From positions 12,457,431 to 12,521,430 of the forward strand of contig NC_088322.1 in the NCBI RefSeq assembly GCF_910592395.1: 64,000 nt of DNA, in the 5' to 3' direction. The DNA comes from Lineus longissimus. Its lineage: Eukaryota > Nemertea > Pilidiophora > Heteronemertea > Lineidae. The translations under genes and the position numbers were made by a program. The notes beneath the pieces are model-generated. The model made no database searches. It was not told where the DNA came from and was given only the letters and a program-made list of their open reading frames with translations. Positions 10,690 through 21,030 of this stretch are shown in pieces (the stretch's first letter is position 1; every line of letters begins with the position of its first letter).

Positions 10690-11280
10690 TCCCCGCACTA
10701 GACGGTTATAAACCCCTGAGGTCATTCGCGGTGATTGGTGGAGTGCCCAGTGCAGCAGCGAAAGCGCTCAATCAGAAGTCAGCTCACAAGTCGTGTCGTC
10801 AAAACAGCTGATAAGGAAAACATCCGGGACTTTCCTCGGCATCGGCCTTGTAGCGCGCATTTCTATTAACAAGCATATTATATACCCGTGGCGCGGGCTG
10901 TTCGAGGTTTAAAAATCGGATTGTGTTGGTGCTGGTATTTTGTGGGTTTGGTGTAAATGGGGTGCTGGTTTGTGATAGGTTGGAGGTGGTTGTGACTTTG
11001 TTTTCATTTTGAGGTCCTCTGGCGAGAGGTGGGGTGTGGGGTGTTCTCCAGCAAGCGCATGAAATGTGTGCTGATGACACGTTTTGTTGTGAATTCTCTG
11101 GACACTGGGCTGAAGTTTCCGTTGTTGTCCTTTATGAGGCGCCCGAAGTATGATGGAGCGTCTTTATGAGTGACGCTCTTGGGTTTGATGTTTGAGTGTT
11201 CTGTTGATAGTGGTGGAATTGTTTTGAAAGTGGACTTTGGGATGGAAGGCATTGATCGCATTAGGATCCTGGAAAGGGGG
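10690..11280 (-). other. Unit-specific region with exon-like ORFs, unidentified
   Basis: An acceptor-like CCCCCTTTCCAG lies at about 11279, followed by an open frame to TGA at 11004 (MRSMPSIPKSTFK... to SRQRTSK, 85 aa from the first ATG). A Pro/Thr/Ser-rich frame occupies 10799-11080. Against unit B (18638-18911) the three clearest codon changes are all amino-acid changing (H to Q, A to V, I to M), which argues against purifying selection. About 70 bases near 10,790-10,865 also recur at 20,520-20,605. It may be a decayed transposon or gene fragment; I do not recognise it. Confidence 0.25.
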
Positions 11281-11737
11281 TGTCAGCTATGAAGGTTTAT
11301 ATATAATAACATGTTGATAATATCCTTGATACTTTGTACTGTAAAGACAGTGGTGGCATCATGAGAATGCTCCTTGACTTAATTAGGAGTTTCTTTGAGC
11401 ATTGGGGGTTCATTTGCTGTCTTTTGAGGAAGGTATTGTGCAAGACTGAAATAGATTCTGGGTTGGACACGTAAGTGCATCATTTGGCTATGTTTCATGT
11501 GCAGATATATCAGTTGGCACAATTATGAGGTAGTTATTAAGTAGTGTTGTAGACATACAATACATGTTAACATTTTCAGCAGCAGGTTTGACTATGAATG
11601 TAGTACCCTTGGGTAATGAATTTTGGCAGGAGTTGTGTGTCTACAGAGCGGCGAGTATTCAAACATGCACCACATGCGCATGCACCACAAAACAGTAAGG
11701 GCTTCAGGGACGTTTCTTTCAAGTAAATAAACATTGA

Positions 11738-12045
11738 CTAAAGAGACTTCTTTGCAATGTAGTCTCCCAGACTGTAGAGAGTGGTGTCAGCCTCTTGCAG
11801 ATATGACGCTGTTGTCGCTTGGACGGACATGCGGAGAGAAGCTAAACGTTCTCTTGTGCGTGTGAAGATGGATTGATGAAGTTTATATCGTAACTCATGC
11901 ATTGTAGTCTCAGTGGCTGCTGTGTTGTTCTGGCGTAGATTAACCTCAAGGTGGGCACTATTCCGCAGCCACGCATTCAGGGCTTCAGAGATGTCTGTAA
12001 TGATGGACATCAGGATGTTGTGGTGAGGTATGAAAAATGCCATAT
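11738..12045 (-). CDS. Hypothetical exon-like ORF, coiled-coil-like (unit A)
   Basis: A good acceptor (CCTCTTGCAG) precedes 12045, followed by about 102 codons to a TAG at 11738: MAFFIPHHNILM..., then a helical, Arg/Leu-rich part (RTRERLASLRMSVQ) ending YIAKKSL. No family recognised. Upstream exons would fall across the duplication junction at 12,200-12,218, so any gene would be cut. The unit-B copy has an internal stop. Confidence 0.25.
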
Positions 12046-12190
12046 CTGCAAGAGGAAAGAATCATTTATTACAGTTAATGGTGGAATGCAATTGTGCTGG
12101 GGATGCTGGTTATAGGAAGGTATGAGTAAGAGTCGGGACATAGGGAGAGCTGTGCATGTAAATATTATGATAAGGTGCTTCGAAATGAAG

Positions 12191-12230
12191 TTGATACCTA
12201 ATTTGGATACCTAATTTGAATTAATTTGGA
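12191..12230. other. Tandem-duplication junction with a short templated repeat
   Basis: Unit A stops matching unit B after GTTGATACCT (12200). A second GATACCTAATTTG follows the first (from about 12194 and 12207), then the unit-B start GAATTAATTTGG at 12218. A 13-bp direct repeat at the breakpoint suggests template slippage during end joining. Confidence 0.7.
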
Positions 12231-12376
12231 AGCAATACATCGGGATCTTGCCTAGTACTCGGCACCACATTCTGACAGTCAGAGTTGATGAATAGAGTCG
12301 GAGTTCTGGAATAGTTGGGGCAGCTTTTTGAAAAAAAGACGAGTTTTTGCATTACTGAAGTTTCAAATTACTAATC

Positions 12377-12382
12377 TTTATT
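12377..12382 (-). terminator. Poly(A) signal of transporter copy 4
   Basis: AATAAA on the minus strand about 60 bases beyond the copy-4 stop, identical in placement to copy 2. Confidence 0.5.
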
Positions 12383-12442
12383 ACCTTTTTAAAATACACA
12401 TGTACATTACACGACTACAGAACTGCGTGGGGTGTGTATCTG

Positions 12443-13732
12443 TCAGCCACCGTCATGACCGTCGTCAGCACTTCCCTTCTCCCTATCGTGTCCGTTAACC
12501 CTTGTTCTGGTCAGCGAGCCAGTCAGGGCTACAAGTTCCACCGAATCAACACAGTTCATTTCCTCGGCAGCCAACTTCTTTTGCTTTTCTGTCTCTCTTC
12601 GTTCGCGGCGATATCTCAATAAACTAAACACCAGCGCGCCACAAGTGATTATCACTGCGCCCACTGAGGGCAGCACCGTTGGGTAATGTCCGAGAACCAC
12701 GAGCTGTAAACAATACGTCATCGGGATAATTGAAACTAAGACTGTAGACACCAAAGCTGCATGAGCTTTCCGAAAAGCCGCCAAATATAACGTCTGAGAA
12801 AGCAGGGCAGATGATATGTAGCAAGAGAGATAAATCCATTGCAAGGGGCTTGGAGGGAATTGCCACAACCCGAGTGCGGTGGCTGGGATAGCCGAGAGAA
12901 CTGCATTGGTAAGACTATATTGTGCCAACGCCGTCGGAAAGAAGACCTTCCCGCAGCGCCGGACAAAAATGAAGCTGCAGGAGACAGAAATAGCCGCACC
13001 GAGTGCTATTACTCCTGCAATCTCGCGAGAAATCACCAGACTTTGTTGTTTGTCATTTCCCACACTTTCCGTTGAATTTTTAGTTCCATTGACGATTCCG
13101 TTGAAGGAAATCGTCGTATTGAATCCTTCAGAGGTGTTCGGATTATTTTTCAAAATGGTGGCGTTTGTTATGTTCCTGTTGGTGACGTCTTTGAAGTTGT
13201 CGTCGTTATTCGGATATAAAAGCCTGACGAGAAAGTCCGGCTGGATAACCAGCAGTACGCCGAAAATTATCACAACAGTGATTACAGCGTCCACCTTAGT
13301 GTAGAGTTCCTTGAGATAAAAATGACCGATAATGCCTACCAGAATCGGACAAAGAAGAAAGATTGCGCTTGTGTCCCCATAGTTCATATGCGACGCAGAC
13401 AAGTAGAAGAGGGCGTTACTGAGCGCATTTCCTGTCGCAGCGAACCAAAGATGGCGATTCTTTACTAATAGCACTGTTTTCCTCTTGTAAAGCGAGCACG
13501 TCACAGCTAAAACAAATGTCGCGAGGCCACGAAATACTAGTATTTCGAATGAATCCATTTCACCTGTTAGTTTGAAGAACACTCCCGCGATAGCACCCGC
13601 TAATGCTGACAATAAAGTGAGAGAAACTCCCGCTGTTCGGATTATGAACTTCTTGGCATTCTCTTTGAGCGTTGCCCGCTTTCCTGCTGTAGGATCGTCG
13701 CCCTCCCTCTCGTGGTCCCCTTTACATGGCAT
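12443..13732 (-). CDS. SLC35G/EamA-like transporter, copy 4 (429 aa)
   Basis: Near-identical twin of copy 2: I see six base differences in 1290, five silent and one changing residue 413 (Arg in copy 2, Gly here; copies 3 and 5 also have Gly). The excess of silent changes fits two functional genes under constraint. All ten helices and the six loop sequons are kept. The 3' splice site at 13773-13772 and the donor of the upstream exon are retained, so it probably has the same transcript structure as copy 2. Confidence 0.85.
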   Translation of the reverse strand: MPCKGDHEREGDDPTAGKRATLKENAKKFIIRTAGVSLTLLSALAGAIAGVFFKLTGEMDSFEILVFRGLATFVLAVTCSLYKRKTVLLVKNRHLWFAATGNALSNALFYLSASHMNYGDTSAIFLLCPILVGIIGHFYLKELYTKVDAVITVVIIFGVLLVIQPDFLVRLLYPNNDDNFKDVTNRNITNATILKNNPNTSEGFNTTISFNGIVNGTKNSTESVGNDKQQSLVISREIAGVIALGAAISVSCSFIFVRRCGKVFFPTALAQYSLTNAVLSAIPATALGLWQFPPSPLQWIYLSCYISSALLSQTLYLAAFRKAHAALVSTVLVSIIPMTYCLQLVVLGHYPTVLPSVGAVIITCGALVFSLLRYRRERRETEKQKKLAAEEMNCVDSVELVALTGSLTRTRVNGHDREKGSADDGHDGG

Positions 13733-14457
13733 TTGGTTATGTTCTAGAATCGTCTCTCAGAGACATGCTACCTGTAAAAGGTAATGTGTAAGGTATAATA
13801 GGTAAAAGGTAAAGGGTAATAAATTGGTGTCTGATTGTCTCACAAGATACCACCAGCATTAACCACCATCTTATTACGCCACATAAGCCGCATATTACTT
13901 CATACAACCACCTTTCTTAGTGCCCCCCTTGCAGCGTCAAGCTATTTTACATGGACACCACAGACCGACCTGGCCTATCCCACTACAAGAGGACGGATAA
14001 TCATAATGGCATTTACCGACGTGTACCCTTCATCTCGCGCGGTGGACGGCGGGACCGACATGTTCTCGGATAGGCAGTGTCATATCATGCTTGTCACATG
14101 TCGTCCTGAATCTCATGGTCTATAATCCCTTTAACCATAGCCAGGGTATACTCCCATTAAACATAGCCAGGGTATATCTTGATGAGATGAAAAAACCCTG
14201 GTGGTCAAGATGGTTACATGTCGACCGAGGTGTTTCGGAACACTCGACAATTTACTCACCTACCTGCTCAGTTCCATGTCTGAGGAAATGTTAAGAAGGT
14301 CGGCTTGAATGTTAAGTGCGCTGTCGTATCATAATTTGATAGGTCTATGCAGGGCATGTAGTTGGCCTTGCTTGCACAACTGGTGCAATCACGGTGTCTG
14401 ATCAATATGGCAATTTGATTTCAATTGGGTCAGAGTGATTGTTTATCATATCAAATA

Positions 14458-15265
14458 CAGTAGAGCCTCCCTTAGCCAGGCGGACACCTCTACATTACGG
14501 ACACGTCCGGCCAGTCCCGATTTTTTCTAAGTCATTTCCAATAACAAAAACCTCTGCACGGCGGACACCTCTCTACTCCGAATTGCGGACAGGGCGATTC
14601 CCTCCCAATTACAGAGAGTAGGCAAAAACAATGGTTTCCCACGTGCGCTTGGAGAGTTGAGTAGGCCCGACAGGTGTGATATTTGCGTAATTAATCAACG
14701 TAATTACCCCATGGCGTTGTGTTTTTGTATCCTAATTAAGCCGCAGCATTTGTTTACTCATTTTTTCAACTAATCACATAGGCCTATTGTGTCAACGGAC
14801 ACTCATAAATCCACGCGGTTTTGTCAGTATTGCGGCGAATATGCGTTAGTAGAGAAATTAGAAAAAAATAATTATTAATCAAAGGTGGCTGATGGACAGA
14901 AATTATGGTGTTTTTTCACACATTATGACATGTCGAGGAGATTTTGCAATAAAAGGGGCACCTTTTACTCGAGAGATTTATATATTCACTCTCTGAGTTC
15001 CAAAGTAGCTCACGTCATTCAACGCAACATTACAAGCAAATACCGATCAGCCAACAGGTTTAAAGTTTCTACGCTAGATGTCGACACAGAGAAAACCAAG
15101 ACCTGCAAGGCGGGAACTTCAAATCCACCTTTCGGACGATTTAGCACGTGGAGGTATTATTAATAATACCTCCATGTTTAGCATAACCTCTCTATTGTGG
15201 ACACCTCTCTATTGCGGACACCTGGGCCCAGTTCCATGGGTGTCAGCAATAGAGAGGTTGTACTG
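14458..15265. mobile_element. MITE copy in unit B (808 bp)
   Basis: Orthologous by duplication to 6837-7626, not an independent insertion. Same CAGTAGAGCC/GGTTGTACTG ends and TA flanks. It lost 19 bases near 14598 and gained 37 bases at 15146-15182; 790 - 19 + 37 = 808, matching its length. Confidence 0.8.
15141..15182. mobile_element. 32-bp palindromic insertion with a 5-bp target duplication
   Basis: TTAGC at 15141-15145 and again at 15178-15182 flank a 32-base near-perfect palindrome (15146-15177; left arm ACGTGGAGGTATTATT, right arm AATAATACCTCCATGT). Unit A has a single TTAGC and no palindrome at the same place (about 7540-7544). It has the form of a minute transposon-like insertion, without coding capacity. 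Confidence 0.65.
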
Positions 15266-15553
15266 TAGTTCAAAGGATGTCACTGTTTCGCGAATTTCAC
15301 GGACTATTCAAACAAAGGTCCCCAACTCTTCCATTTGATGTATTTCGCGAGACAGGACAATCGTCATCGATCATATAATTCGCAAGAGTCATCGACCTTC
15401 ACGCCAGAGCCCGTGGTGGGCCTACGAGGAAGCCTTGGTCTGGCTAGTCGAAGTAACAACGGCAGAAGGAGATGTAATGGCGGCACTGCCAAGATCCCAG
15501 ACACATGCCAAGAAGACAAAACAGCAGGAGTATTGGTGCATCGTAATACTTAC

Positions 15554-15715
15554 ATCTGGGAACCTTGATTCGTAAACGCCTCCTACTTCTCCATACATGA
15601 TCCCTTCCGCTTACTCATCTGACAGACATACTGCATGATGACGCCCAGGAGACCATTTATTGTAGAAAGATGGTGTTGAAAACACGACCGAACAAGCCAA
15701 GGGTGAATTAACGCT
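15554..15715 (-). other. Candidate 5' exon of transporter copy 4
   Basis: Exact counterpart of 7915-8076, with the CAGAT|GTAAGTATT donor preserved; the intron to 13773 would contain the unit-B MITE. Confidence 0.35.
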
Positions 15716-16449
15716 CTGAACATGTGGTTTAGATATACATGTACGAGAACCTAAAACTATTCTTTGACATATGTTTCGAATTTCGTATAATTGCTTTGCC
15801 CGTGTCGACCATCTTTGTGTTTGATGACATTTTCCATCAACTGCTGACGAAAAATAGCCGTACTACACTGGCTTTTGTTGATCTGATATACAGTATGCGA
15901 ACTGGCGATGGCTGTACGATACCTTTGCCATTGATATAAACAAGAATTAACGTGGAAACAATTGTACAGCATCTTGTCTAGCACTCGGTACCGAATTCGG
16001 ACAATAGAGGGCTTTTACAATATATTTTGTCAACTATTCCATCGCTACTAATGGCCGGTTTTTGTTTGATTTCTGTCATTGTTTGTTTATTAACCAAATG
16101 AGGAAATCGTATTCAAATGGGGTACCATTAACTCAAAGACATGCAAGCACCCATTGTCGAGCTCTTGCACTTCAAATGAAATAAATGTACATGTAGGGCA
16201 GTTTGAACTTTGACGAGGTCGAAATGCCCTGCATCTCCTTCAACTTTAAGGAGATCAGAGCTAGATAAGGCATTGTATCATTATGCTAATCTTGGTGATA
16301 TATTTACAGTCAGAGTCGATAATTCGATCGAAGTTCTCGAATAGATGGACAGCCTAGCGTTTGGATAACGGAAGTTTCAAATTTCTAATCCTTATCATTT
16401 TTCATATCAATACACTACTAGGCCTACTACTGCGCCGAATATGCATCTG

Positions 16450-17742
16450 TCAGCCACCGTCATGACCGTCGTCAGCACTTCCCTTCTCCCTATCGTGTCC
16501 GTTAACCCTTGTTCTGGTCAGCGAACCAGTCAGGGCTACAAGTTCCACCGAATCAACACAGTTCATTTCCTCGGCAGCCAACTTCTTTTGCTTTTCTGTC
16601 TCTCTTCGTTCGCGCCGGTATCTCAATGAACTAAACACCAGCGCGCCACAAGTGATTATTACAGCGCCCACTAAGGGCAGCACCGTTGGGTAATGTCCGA
16701 GAACCACGAGTTGTAAACAATACGATAAAGGGATATCGAACACTAAGACTGTAGTCACCAAAGCTGCAGGAGCTTTCCGAAAAGCCGCCAAATATAAAAT
16801 CTGAGAAAGCAGGGCAGTTGATATGTAGCAAAAGAGATAAATCCATTGCAAGGGGCTTGGAGGGAAGTGCCACAACCCGAGTGCGGTGGCTGGGATAGCC
16901 GAGAGAACTGCATTGAGGAGACCATATTGTGCCAACGCCGTCGGAAAGAAGACCCTCCCGTAGCGCCGGGTAAAAATGTAGTTGCAGGAGACAGCAATAG
17001 CCGAACTGAGTGCTATTACTCCTGCAATCTCGCGAGAAATCACCAGACCCCGTGGTTTGTTATTTCCCCCAATTTCCGTGAAATTCTCAGTTCTGTTCAC
17101 GATGTCGTTGAAGGAAAGAGTCATGTTGATGAATCCTTCAGAAGTGTTCAAATTGTTTTTCAAAATGGTGGCGTTTGTTATGTTCCTGTTAGTGACGTCT
17201 TTGAAGATGTCATCGCTGTTTGGATACAAGAGTTTGACGAGAAAGTCCGGCTGGATAACCATCAACACGCCGAAAATTATCACAACAGTGATTACAGCGT
17301 CCACCTTAGTGTAGAGTTCCTTGAGATAAAAATGTCCAATTATGCCTACCAGAATCGGACATAGAAGACTTATTGCACTTGTGTCCCCATAGTTCATATG
17401 CGACCCAGCCAAGTAGAAGAGGGCGTTGCTGATCGCATTCCCTGAAGCAGCGAACCAAAGATAGCGATTTTTCACTAATAGCACTTTTTTCCTCTTGTAA
17501 AGCGAGCACGTCGCAGATAAAAGAAATGTCGCAAGCCCACGAAAAACTACAATTTCGAATGAATCCATTTCACCTGTTAGTTTGAAGAACACTCCCGAGA
17601 TAGCACCCGCTAATGCTGACAATAAAGCGAAAGAGACTCCCGCTGTTCGGATTAGGACCTTCTTGACATTTACATGGAGCGGGGCCCGCTTTCCCGCTGT
17701 AGAAACGTCCACATCCCTCTCGTGGTCCCCTTTACATGGCAT
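16450..17742 (-). CDS. SLC35G/EamA-like transporter, copy 5 (430 aa)
   Basis: Twin of copy 3 with the same predicted protein. The one coding difference I found (Leu codon CTT to CTA, at about 17362) is silent. ATG at 17742, 3' splice site at 17783-17782. It is more similar to copy 3 than copy 4 is to copy 2, either by chance or by later gene conversion. Confidence 0.85.
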   Translation of the reverse strand: MPCKGDHERDVDVSTAGKRAPLHVNVKKVLIRTAGVSFALLSALAGAISGVFFKLTGEMDSFEIVVFRGLATFLLSATCSLYKRKKVLLVKNRYLWFAASGNAISNALFYLAGSHMNYGDTSAISLLCPILVGIIGHFYLKELYTKVDAVITVVIIFGVLMVIQPDFLVKLLYPNSDDIFKDVTNRNITNATILKNNLNTSEGFINMTLSFNDIVNRTENFTEIGGNNKPRGLVISREIAGVIALSSAIAVSCNYIFTRRYGRVFFPTALAQYGLLNAVLSAIPATALGLWHFPPSPLQWIYLFCYISTALLSQILYLAAFRKAPAALVTTVLVFDIPLSYCLQLVVLGHYPTVLPLVGAVIITCGALVFSSLRYRRERRETEKQKKLAAEEMNCVDSVELVALTGSLTRTRVNGHDREKGSADDGHDGG

Positions 17743-18437
17743 TTGGATGTGTTTAAGCAACGTTCCTTAGAGACATACCACCTGAAAAAGGTAACGTGTA
17801 AGGTAGTAAAAGAAGAAGTAATAGATTGATGTCCGATTGTCTCACAAGAGCAAGCAGGACAGAGGACTAATATGGTGGCATTTACCGACGTGTACCCTTC
17901 ATCTCCCGCAGTGCATGCGGGGACCAACATGTCCGCAGATGGACAGTGTCACATTTCATCCTGAACCTGACGGGCTAAACATAGGTGGGGGTTTATGTTG
18001 ATGAGATGAGATGAAAAAACCTTGGTGGTCAAGATGGTTACATGTCGACCAAGGTGTTTTCGAATTTACTCACCTTCCTGCCCAGCTCTATGTCTGAGGA
18101 AATGTTTAGAAGGTCAGCTTGAATGTAAATTGTGATCTCGCCATATCATCATTTCGATTGACCTATGCAGGTCTTACATAGTAGGCCTTGCATGTGCACG
18201 ACTGGTACAATCACAGTGTCTGATAAATATGCATATGGTGATTGATTTCGATAGGGTCAGAGTGATTGTTTTATCATATCAAAAAGTTCAAAGCATGTTA
18301 TTCTTTTGCAATTCTTTAAAAGAAATAGTCCCCGCACTAGACGGTTATAAACCCCTGAGGTCATTCGCGGTGATTGGTGGAGTGCCCAGTGCAGCAGCGA
18401 AAGCGCTCAATCAGAAGTCAGCTCACAAGTCGTGTCG

Positions 18438-18911
18438 TCAAAACAGCTGATAAGGAAAACATCCGGGACTTTCCTCGGCATCGGCCTTGTAACGCGCATT
18501 TCTATCAACAAGCATATTCCCGTGGCGCGGGCTGTTCGAGGTATAAAAATCGGATTGTGTGGGTGCTGGTATGTTGTGGGTTTGGTGTAAATGGGGTGCT
18601 GGTTTGTGATAGGTTGGAGGTGGTTGTGACTTTGTTTTCATTTTGAGGTCCTCTGGCGAGAGGTGGGGTGTGGGGTGTTCTCCAGCAAGCGCATGAAATG
18701 TGTGCTGATGACACGTTTTGTTGTGAATTCTCTGGACACTGGGCTGAAGTTTCCGTTGTTGTCCTTCATGAGGCGCCCGAAGTATGATGGAACGTCTTTC
18801 TGAGTGACGCTCTTGGGTTTGATGTTTGAGTGTTCTGTTGATAGTGGTGGAATTGTTTTGAAAGTGGACTTTGGGATGGAAGGCATTGATCGCATTAGGA
18901 TCCTGGAAAGG
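18438..18911 (-). other. Unit-B counterpart of the unidentified exon-like region
   Basis: Matches 10799-11277 with scattered substitutions and small indels (for example ATATTATATACCCG versus ATATTCCCG near 18515). The 85-codon frame stays open (18638-18895) but with amino-acid replacements only in the variable part. Function unknown; probably not a maintained gene. Confidence 0.25.
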
Positions 18912-19063
18912 GGGTGTCAGCTATGAAGGTTTATATATAATAACATGTTGATAATATCCTTGATACTTTGTACTGTAAAGACAGTGGTGGCATCATGAGA
19001 ATGCACCTTGACTTAATTAGTAATTTCTTTGAGCATTGGGGGTTCATTTGCTGTCTTTTGAGG

Positions 19064-19322
19064 AGGAGCTGCATGACGTGGAGGAAGCATTTTTGTTATG
19101 ATGCCTGTGTTGGACTGTTTTGAGAAGGAAGGTGGACGTAATTTTGGAGATAAAACTTTTATTCTATTGTTCTTGGACTATAAAGAATTAAAAATATGAA
19201 AGAGGTTCTTTGCTGTCAGCAGGAAAGGCTGTTCTATACGGAACAACAATGCATGGGATGCATGGACAAATGAACACTTGCAAATGTAATCAGAAATGTG
19301 GCTAATGAATAAGGTACATTTG
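19064..19322. other. About 259-bp segment present in unit B, absent in unit A
   Basis: Between ...CTTTTGAGG and TATTGTGCAAG, unit A has only a few bases (around 11430) where unit B has about 259. The short AAGGTA shared at the edges fits a microhomology deletion in A, but an insertion in B is not excluded. No ORF or terminal repeats recognised inside. Confidence 0.6.
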
Positions 19323-19619
19323 TATTGTGCAAGACTGAAATAGATTCTGGGTTGGACACGTAAGTGCATCATTTGGCTATGTTTCATGTGCAGATATATC
19401 AGTTGGCACAATTATGAGGTAGTTATTAAGTAGTGTTGTAGACATACAATACATGTTAACATTTTCAGCAGCAGGTTTGACTATGAATGTAGTACCCTTG
19501 GGTAATGAATTTTGGCAGGAGTTGTGTGTCTACAGAGCGGCGAGTATTCAAACATGCACCACATGCGCATGCACCACAAAACAGTAAGGGCTTCAGGGAC
19601 GTTTCTTTCAAGTAAATAA

Positions 19620-19930
19620 ACATTGACTAAAGAGACTTCTTTGCCATGTAGTCTCCCAGACTGTAGAGAGTGGTGTCAGCCTCTTGCAGATATGACGCTG
19701 TTGTCGCTTGGACGGACATGCGGAGAGAAGCTAAACGTTCTCTTATGCGTGTGAAGATGGATTGATGAAGTTATCGTAACTCATGCATTGTAGTCTCAGT
19801 GGCTGCTGTGTTGTTCTGGCGTAGATTAACCTCAAGGTGGGCACTATTCCGCAGCCACGCATTCAGGGCTTCAGAGATGTCTGTAATGATGGACATCAGG
19901 ATGTTGTGGTGAGGTATGAAAAATGCCATA
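19620..19930 (-). pseudogene. Unit-B copy of the coiled-coil-like ORF, with an internal stop
   Basis: Same sequence as 11738-12045 but three bases are missing near 19770. Although the deletion is a multiple of three, it turns CGA TAT AAA into CGA TAA and stops the frame about halfway. Either the gene died in this copy or the ORF was never coding. Confidence 0.4.
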
Positions 19931-20086
19931 TCTGCAAGAGGAAAGAATCATTTATTACAGTTAATGGTGGAATGCAATTGTGCTGGGGATGCTGGTTATA
20001 GGAAGGTGAGGGTAAGAGTCGGGACATAGGGAGAGCTGTGCATGTAAATATTATGATAAGGTGCTTCGAAATGAAGTTGATACCTA

Positions 20087-21030
20087 TTAATTGGTCGGCT
20101 ATCTATATCGACCTAGGTGTTCCCGAGAAATTCCGGCTGTTCTCGCAAGTGATCTTTTCCCTCCGCAAATTGAGGAACTGTCATTATATACGCTCTAAAC
20201 AGCGTTTATCAACTGTTTCTTACTTACTTCCCAATGAGATAACGATAAGGGAATAACAGAAAACCAATACATTTTATTTTCTTACAAAAATCGTGAATAA
20301 TTAATCAAGAAGAAGATCTCATACCGTTGGTATGCACAACTGATATACCAGCCTTCTAACTTCCCTGAACGCCGCGAATGACCTGAGGGGATTTTGTGGT
20401 GAGAGAGCAACGAATCCTGAAATTTCTGATATTCTCAGGATGGATAGTAGTGACGCAAAAGCATGATAATCAGGATGCGACGGTTCAACCTTTAGTATCT
20501 CCAAATTATTCGCAGTCAGCTCACACGGCGTTTCGTCAAAACAGCTGAGAAGGAAAACATCCGGGACTTTCCTCGGCATCGGCCTTGTAACGCGCATTTC
20601 TATTGGTCGGCTATCTATATCGACCATGGTGTTCCCCGAGAAATTGCAGCTGTTCTCGCAAGTGATCTTTTCCCTCCGCAAATTGAGAAACTGTCATTAT
20701 ATACGCTCTAAACAGCGTTTATCAACTGTTTCTTACTTACTTCCCAATGAAATAACAATAACGGAGTAACAGAAAACCAATACTTTTCATTTTCTTACAA
20801 AAATCGTGAATAATTAATCAAGAAGAATAACTCATACCGTTGGTATGCACAACTGATATATCAGCCTTCTAACTTCCCTGAACGCCGCGAATGACCTGAG
20901 GGGATTTTGTGGTGAGAGAGCAACGAATCCTGAAATTTCTGATATTCTCAGGATGGATAGTAGTGACGCAAAAGCATGAGAATCAGGATGCGACGGTTCA
21001 ACCTTTAGTATCTCCAAATAATTCGCAGAA
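20087..21030. repeat. Tandem direct repeat, unit about 515 bp (second unit truncated)
   Basis: ATTGGTCGGCTATCTATATCGACC begins units at about 20088 and 20602, and ATACCGTTGGTATGCACAACTGATAT recurs at about 20321 and 20834. The second unit ends after TCTCCAAAT.ATTCGCAG near 21028. A 120-codon minus ORF (20319-20681) spans the repeat and is partly repeated at 20832-21017. Because the ORF crosses repeat boundaries and shares sequence with 10,790-10,865, it is probably fortuitous. Confidence 0.75.

Larger units (their letters stand above)
4597..12200. repeat. Segmental duplication unit A (holds transporter copies 2 and 3)
   Basis: The stretch from GAATTAATTTGG at 4597 to GTTGATACCT near 12200 reappears at 12218-20086. 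The offset is 7621 bases through copy 2 and 7639 after the MITE. The 18-base change is exactly a 37-base insertion minus a 19-base deletion in unit B's MITE. Coding identity is about 99.5% or better, so the event is recent. Unit A lacks about 259 bases present in B at 19064-19322. Confidence 0.9.
12218..20086. repeat. Segmental duplication unit B (holds transporter copies 4 and 5)
   Basis: Second copy of 4597-12200. Visible differences are a 19-base deletion and a 37-base palindrome insertion within the MITE, about 259 extra bases at 19064-19322, a 3-base deletion at about 19770, and scattered substitutions. Confidence 0.9.

Noticed and set aside
20319-21017. 120-codon minus-strand ORF with a repeated second half
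   Set aside because: It spans the boundary of a 515-bp tandem repeat, has no splice or family support, and part of it matches non-coding sequence at 10,790-10,865.
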